The notes under the pieces were generated by a model that did no database searches, was not told the DNA's origin, and saw only the letters and a list, made by a program, of their open reading frames with translations. From the NCBI RefSeq assembly GCF_002117145.1, contig NZ_CP008743.1, forward strand, positions 1,054,001 through 1,118,000: 64,000 bases of DNA, read 5' to 3'. The stretch's first letter is position 1. Each line of letters opens with the position of its first letter. The position numbers and the translations under genes were made by a program. Below, piece after piece: positions 63,428-64,000 of this stretch. Origin of the DNA: Candidatus Nucleicultrix amoebiphila FS5. GTDB lineage: Bacteria > Pseudomonadota > Alphaproteobacteria > Caedimonadales > Nucleicultricaceae.

Positions 63428-64000
63428 CAACGCCACCCTTATATTCAATTGAGTGGAGGAAAAGTTGGAGAATAATTCCAAGCCGTTTCCCTCCTATTAA
63501 TCTATTTGAAAGGGTTTCTTCCTCGAGCGACTGGGAAACATTGGCGAGTATTGAGAGTTTAACTAATGATCGCCTTAGAGATGAAAATGGGCAAATATCT
63601 CTCATATCACCAGAAGATCGTGTCTCTGGACCTGGCTCTAGTTTTATTATGGCTCCTTTTACTCATGTGAATCCAAGTGGAAGTAGATTCAGCAATGGCC
63701 AGTGGGGCGTTTATTATGCAGCTCATGATATTAAAACTGCTATTGCTGAAACCAAATTTCATAGAGAAATTTTTATGAAAGCGACAAAAGAGCCTCCGAT
63801 GCACTTAGACATGAGAGTACTTTTGGCTAAAATAAAAGGTGATTTTCATGATATTAGAGGCCAAAATTTCATTAATAGCCCTCTATACGATGAGATCTCA
63901 TATAAGTCCTCTCAGGATTTAGCAAAACACCTTAAAAATATAGATTCAAACGGGATTGTTTATAAGAGTGTAAGACACTCGATGGGTCAAAACATTGCTG
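63418..64000 (+). CDS. RES-domain toxin (3' end beyond the window)
   Basis: 194 codons visible, running off the edge. It overlaps the antitoxin stop by 10 bp. RES motifs: WRIIPSRFPPINLFERV, PSGSRFSNGQWGVYYAAHD and IKTAIAETKFHREIF, giving the Arg, Ser/Tyr and Glu of the ADP-ribosyltransferase-like site. Known members degrade or modify NAD+ when free of antitoxin. The final MGQNIA probably leads into the usual conserved end of the domain. Confidence 0.9.
   Translation, partial: MVLTTPPLYSIEWRKSWRIIPSRFPPINLFERVSSSSDWETLASIESLTNDRLRDENGQISLISPEDRVSGPGSSFIMAPFTHVNPSGSRFSNGQWGVYYAAHDIKTAIAETKFHREIFMKATKEPPMHLDMRVLLAKIKGDFHDIRGQNFINSPLYDEISYKSSQDLAKHLKNIDSNGIVYKSVRHSMGQNIA

Overview
The window reads as a moderately AT-rich alphaproteobacterial chromosome. 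The evidence is gene content: a TrcR/DUF1013 regulator, a DUF465 (YdcH) protein, class I PHA synthase, COQ7-type and UbiH-type ubiquinone hydroxylases, the gene order coxB-coxA-ctaB-coxF-ctaG, and a cydABX operon. The many toxin-antitoxin (TA) pairs, many secreted proteins of unknown function, insertion sequences and a conjugation remnant are what one sees in protist-associated Holosporales-like bacteria (Caedimonas, Paracaedibacter, Odyssella). That placement is inference; there is no rRNA in the window to test it.

Region 1 to about 11413 is the right-hand part of an integrated metal-resistance island. It holds broken transposases (IS110, IS630), a GC-richer DUF2703 gene between two copies of a ~140-bp direct repeat, a broken second copy of a CusA pump, a DUF302 protein, a Met/His-rich exported protein, a TraD-like conjugation protein, a leftward operon (AhpD-like protein, merR-type regulator, merT, merP) behind a MerR-type operator, a rightward cusB-cusF-cusA copper/silver efflux operon, and a tyrosine integrase. 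The integrase sits beside a 59-nt 3' fragment of tRNA-Leu(CAA), which marks the attachment site. The intact tRNA should lie to the left, outside the window.

Region 11414 to 12361 has no protein gene. It carries a promoter-like site, about 320 nt with several mutually consistent helices (possible unnamed structured RNA), and a 155-bp tandem duplication. From 12362 to 22653 come two exported unknown proteins, phosphofructokinase, DUF465, thioredoxin, PHA synthase, an orphan sensor histidine kinase, aminopeptidase P and a UbiH-family hydroxylase. From 22765 to 24694 there are two TA pairs and an antitoxin-like repressor translationally coupled to a SulP anion transporter. From 26360 to 40161 come coq7, dsbB, yqaA, an AAA/DUF4143 ATPase, DUF983, trcR, pgk, an alpha/beta hydrolase, lipB, tRNA-Leu(GAG), malic enzyme, mgtE, acetyl-CoA acetyltransferase and a large exported protein with a hydrolase-like GxSxG motif.

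From 40308 to 44365 lies the aa3-type oxidase cluster; a Phd/RelE pair sits where the subunit III gene would be expected. BI-1, tRNA-Thr(CGT), argO, a PIN/AbrB pair, msrA, an exported Sel1-like protein and a RelE/Xre pair follow. An intact IS1 (perfect inverted repeats, 8-bp target duplication, -1 frameshift site) lies directly beside an IS200-type element. After two exported proteins comes the cydP-like/cydA/cydB/cydX operon, then a Flp pilin with a TadG and two TadE pseudopilin-type genes, a GNAT protein, an exported protein whose signal peptide is split by a complete IS1595-family element, and an MbcA/Xre-RES TA pair that runs off the right edge.

In physiology the window describes an organism with two terminal oxidases (cytochrome c and bd type), ubiquinone synthesis, lower glycolysis plus phosphofructokinase, malate use, polyhydroxyalkanoate storage and heavy-metal defence.
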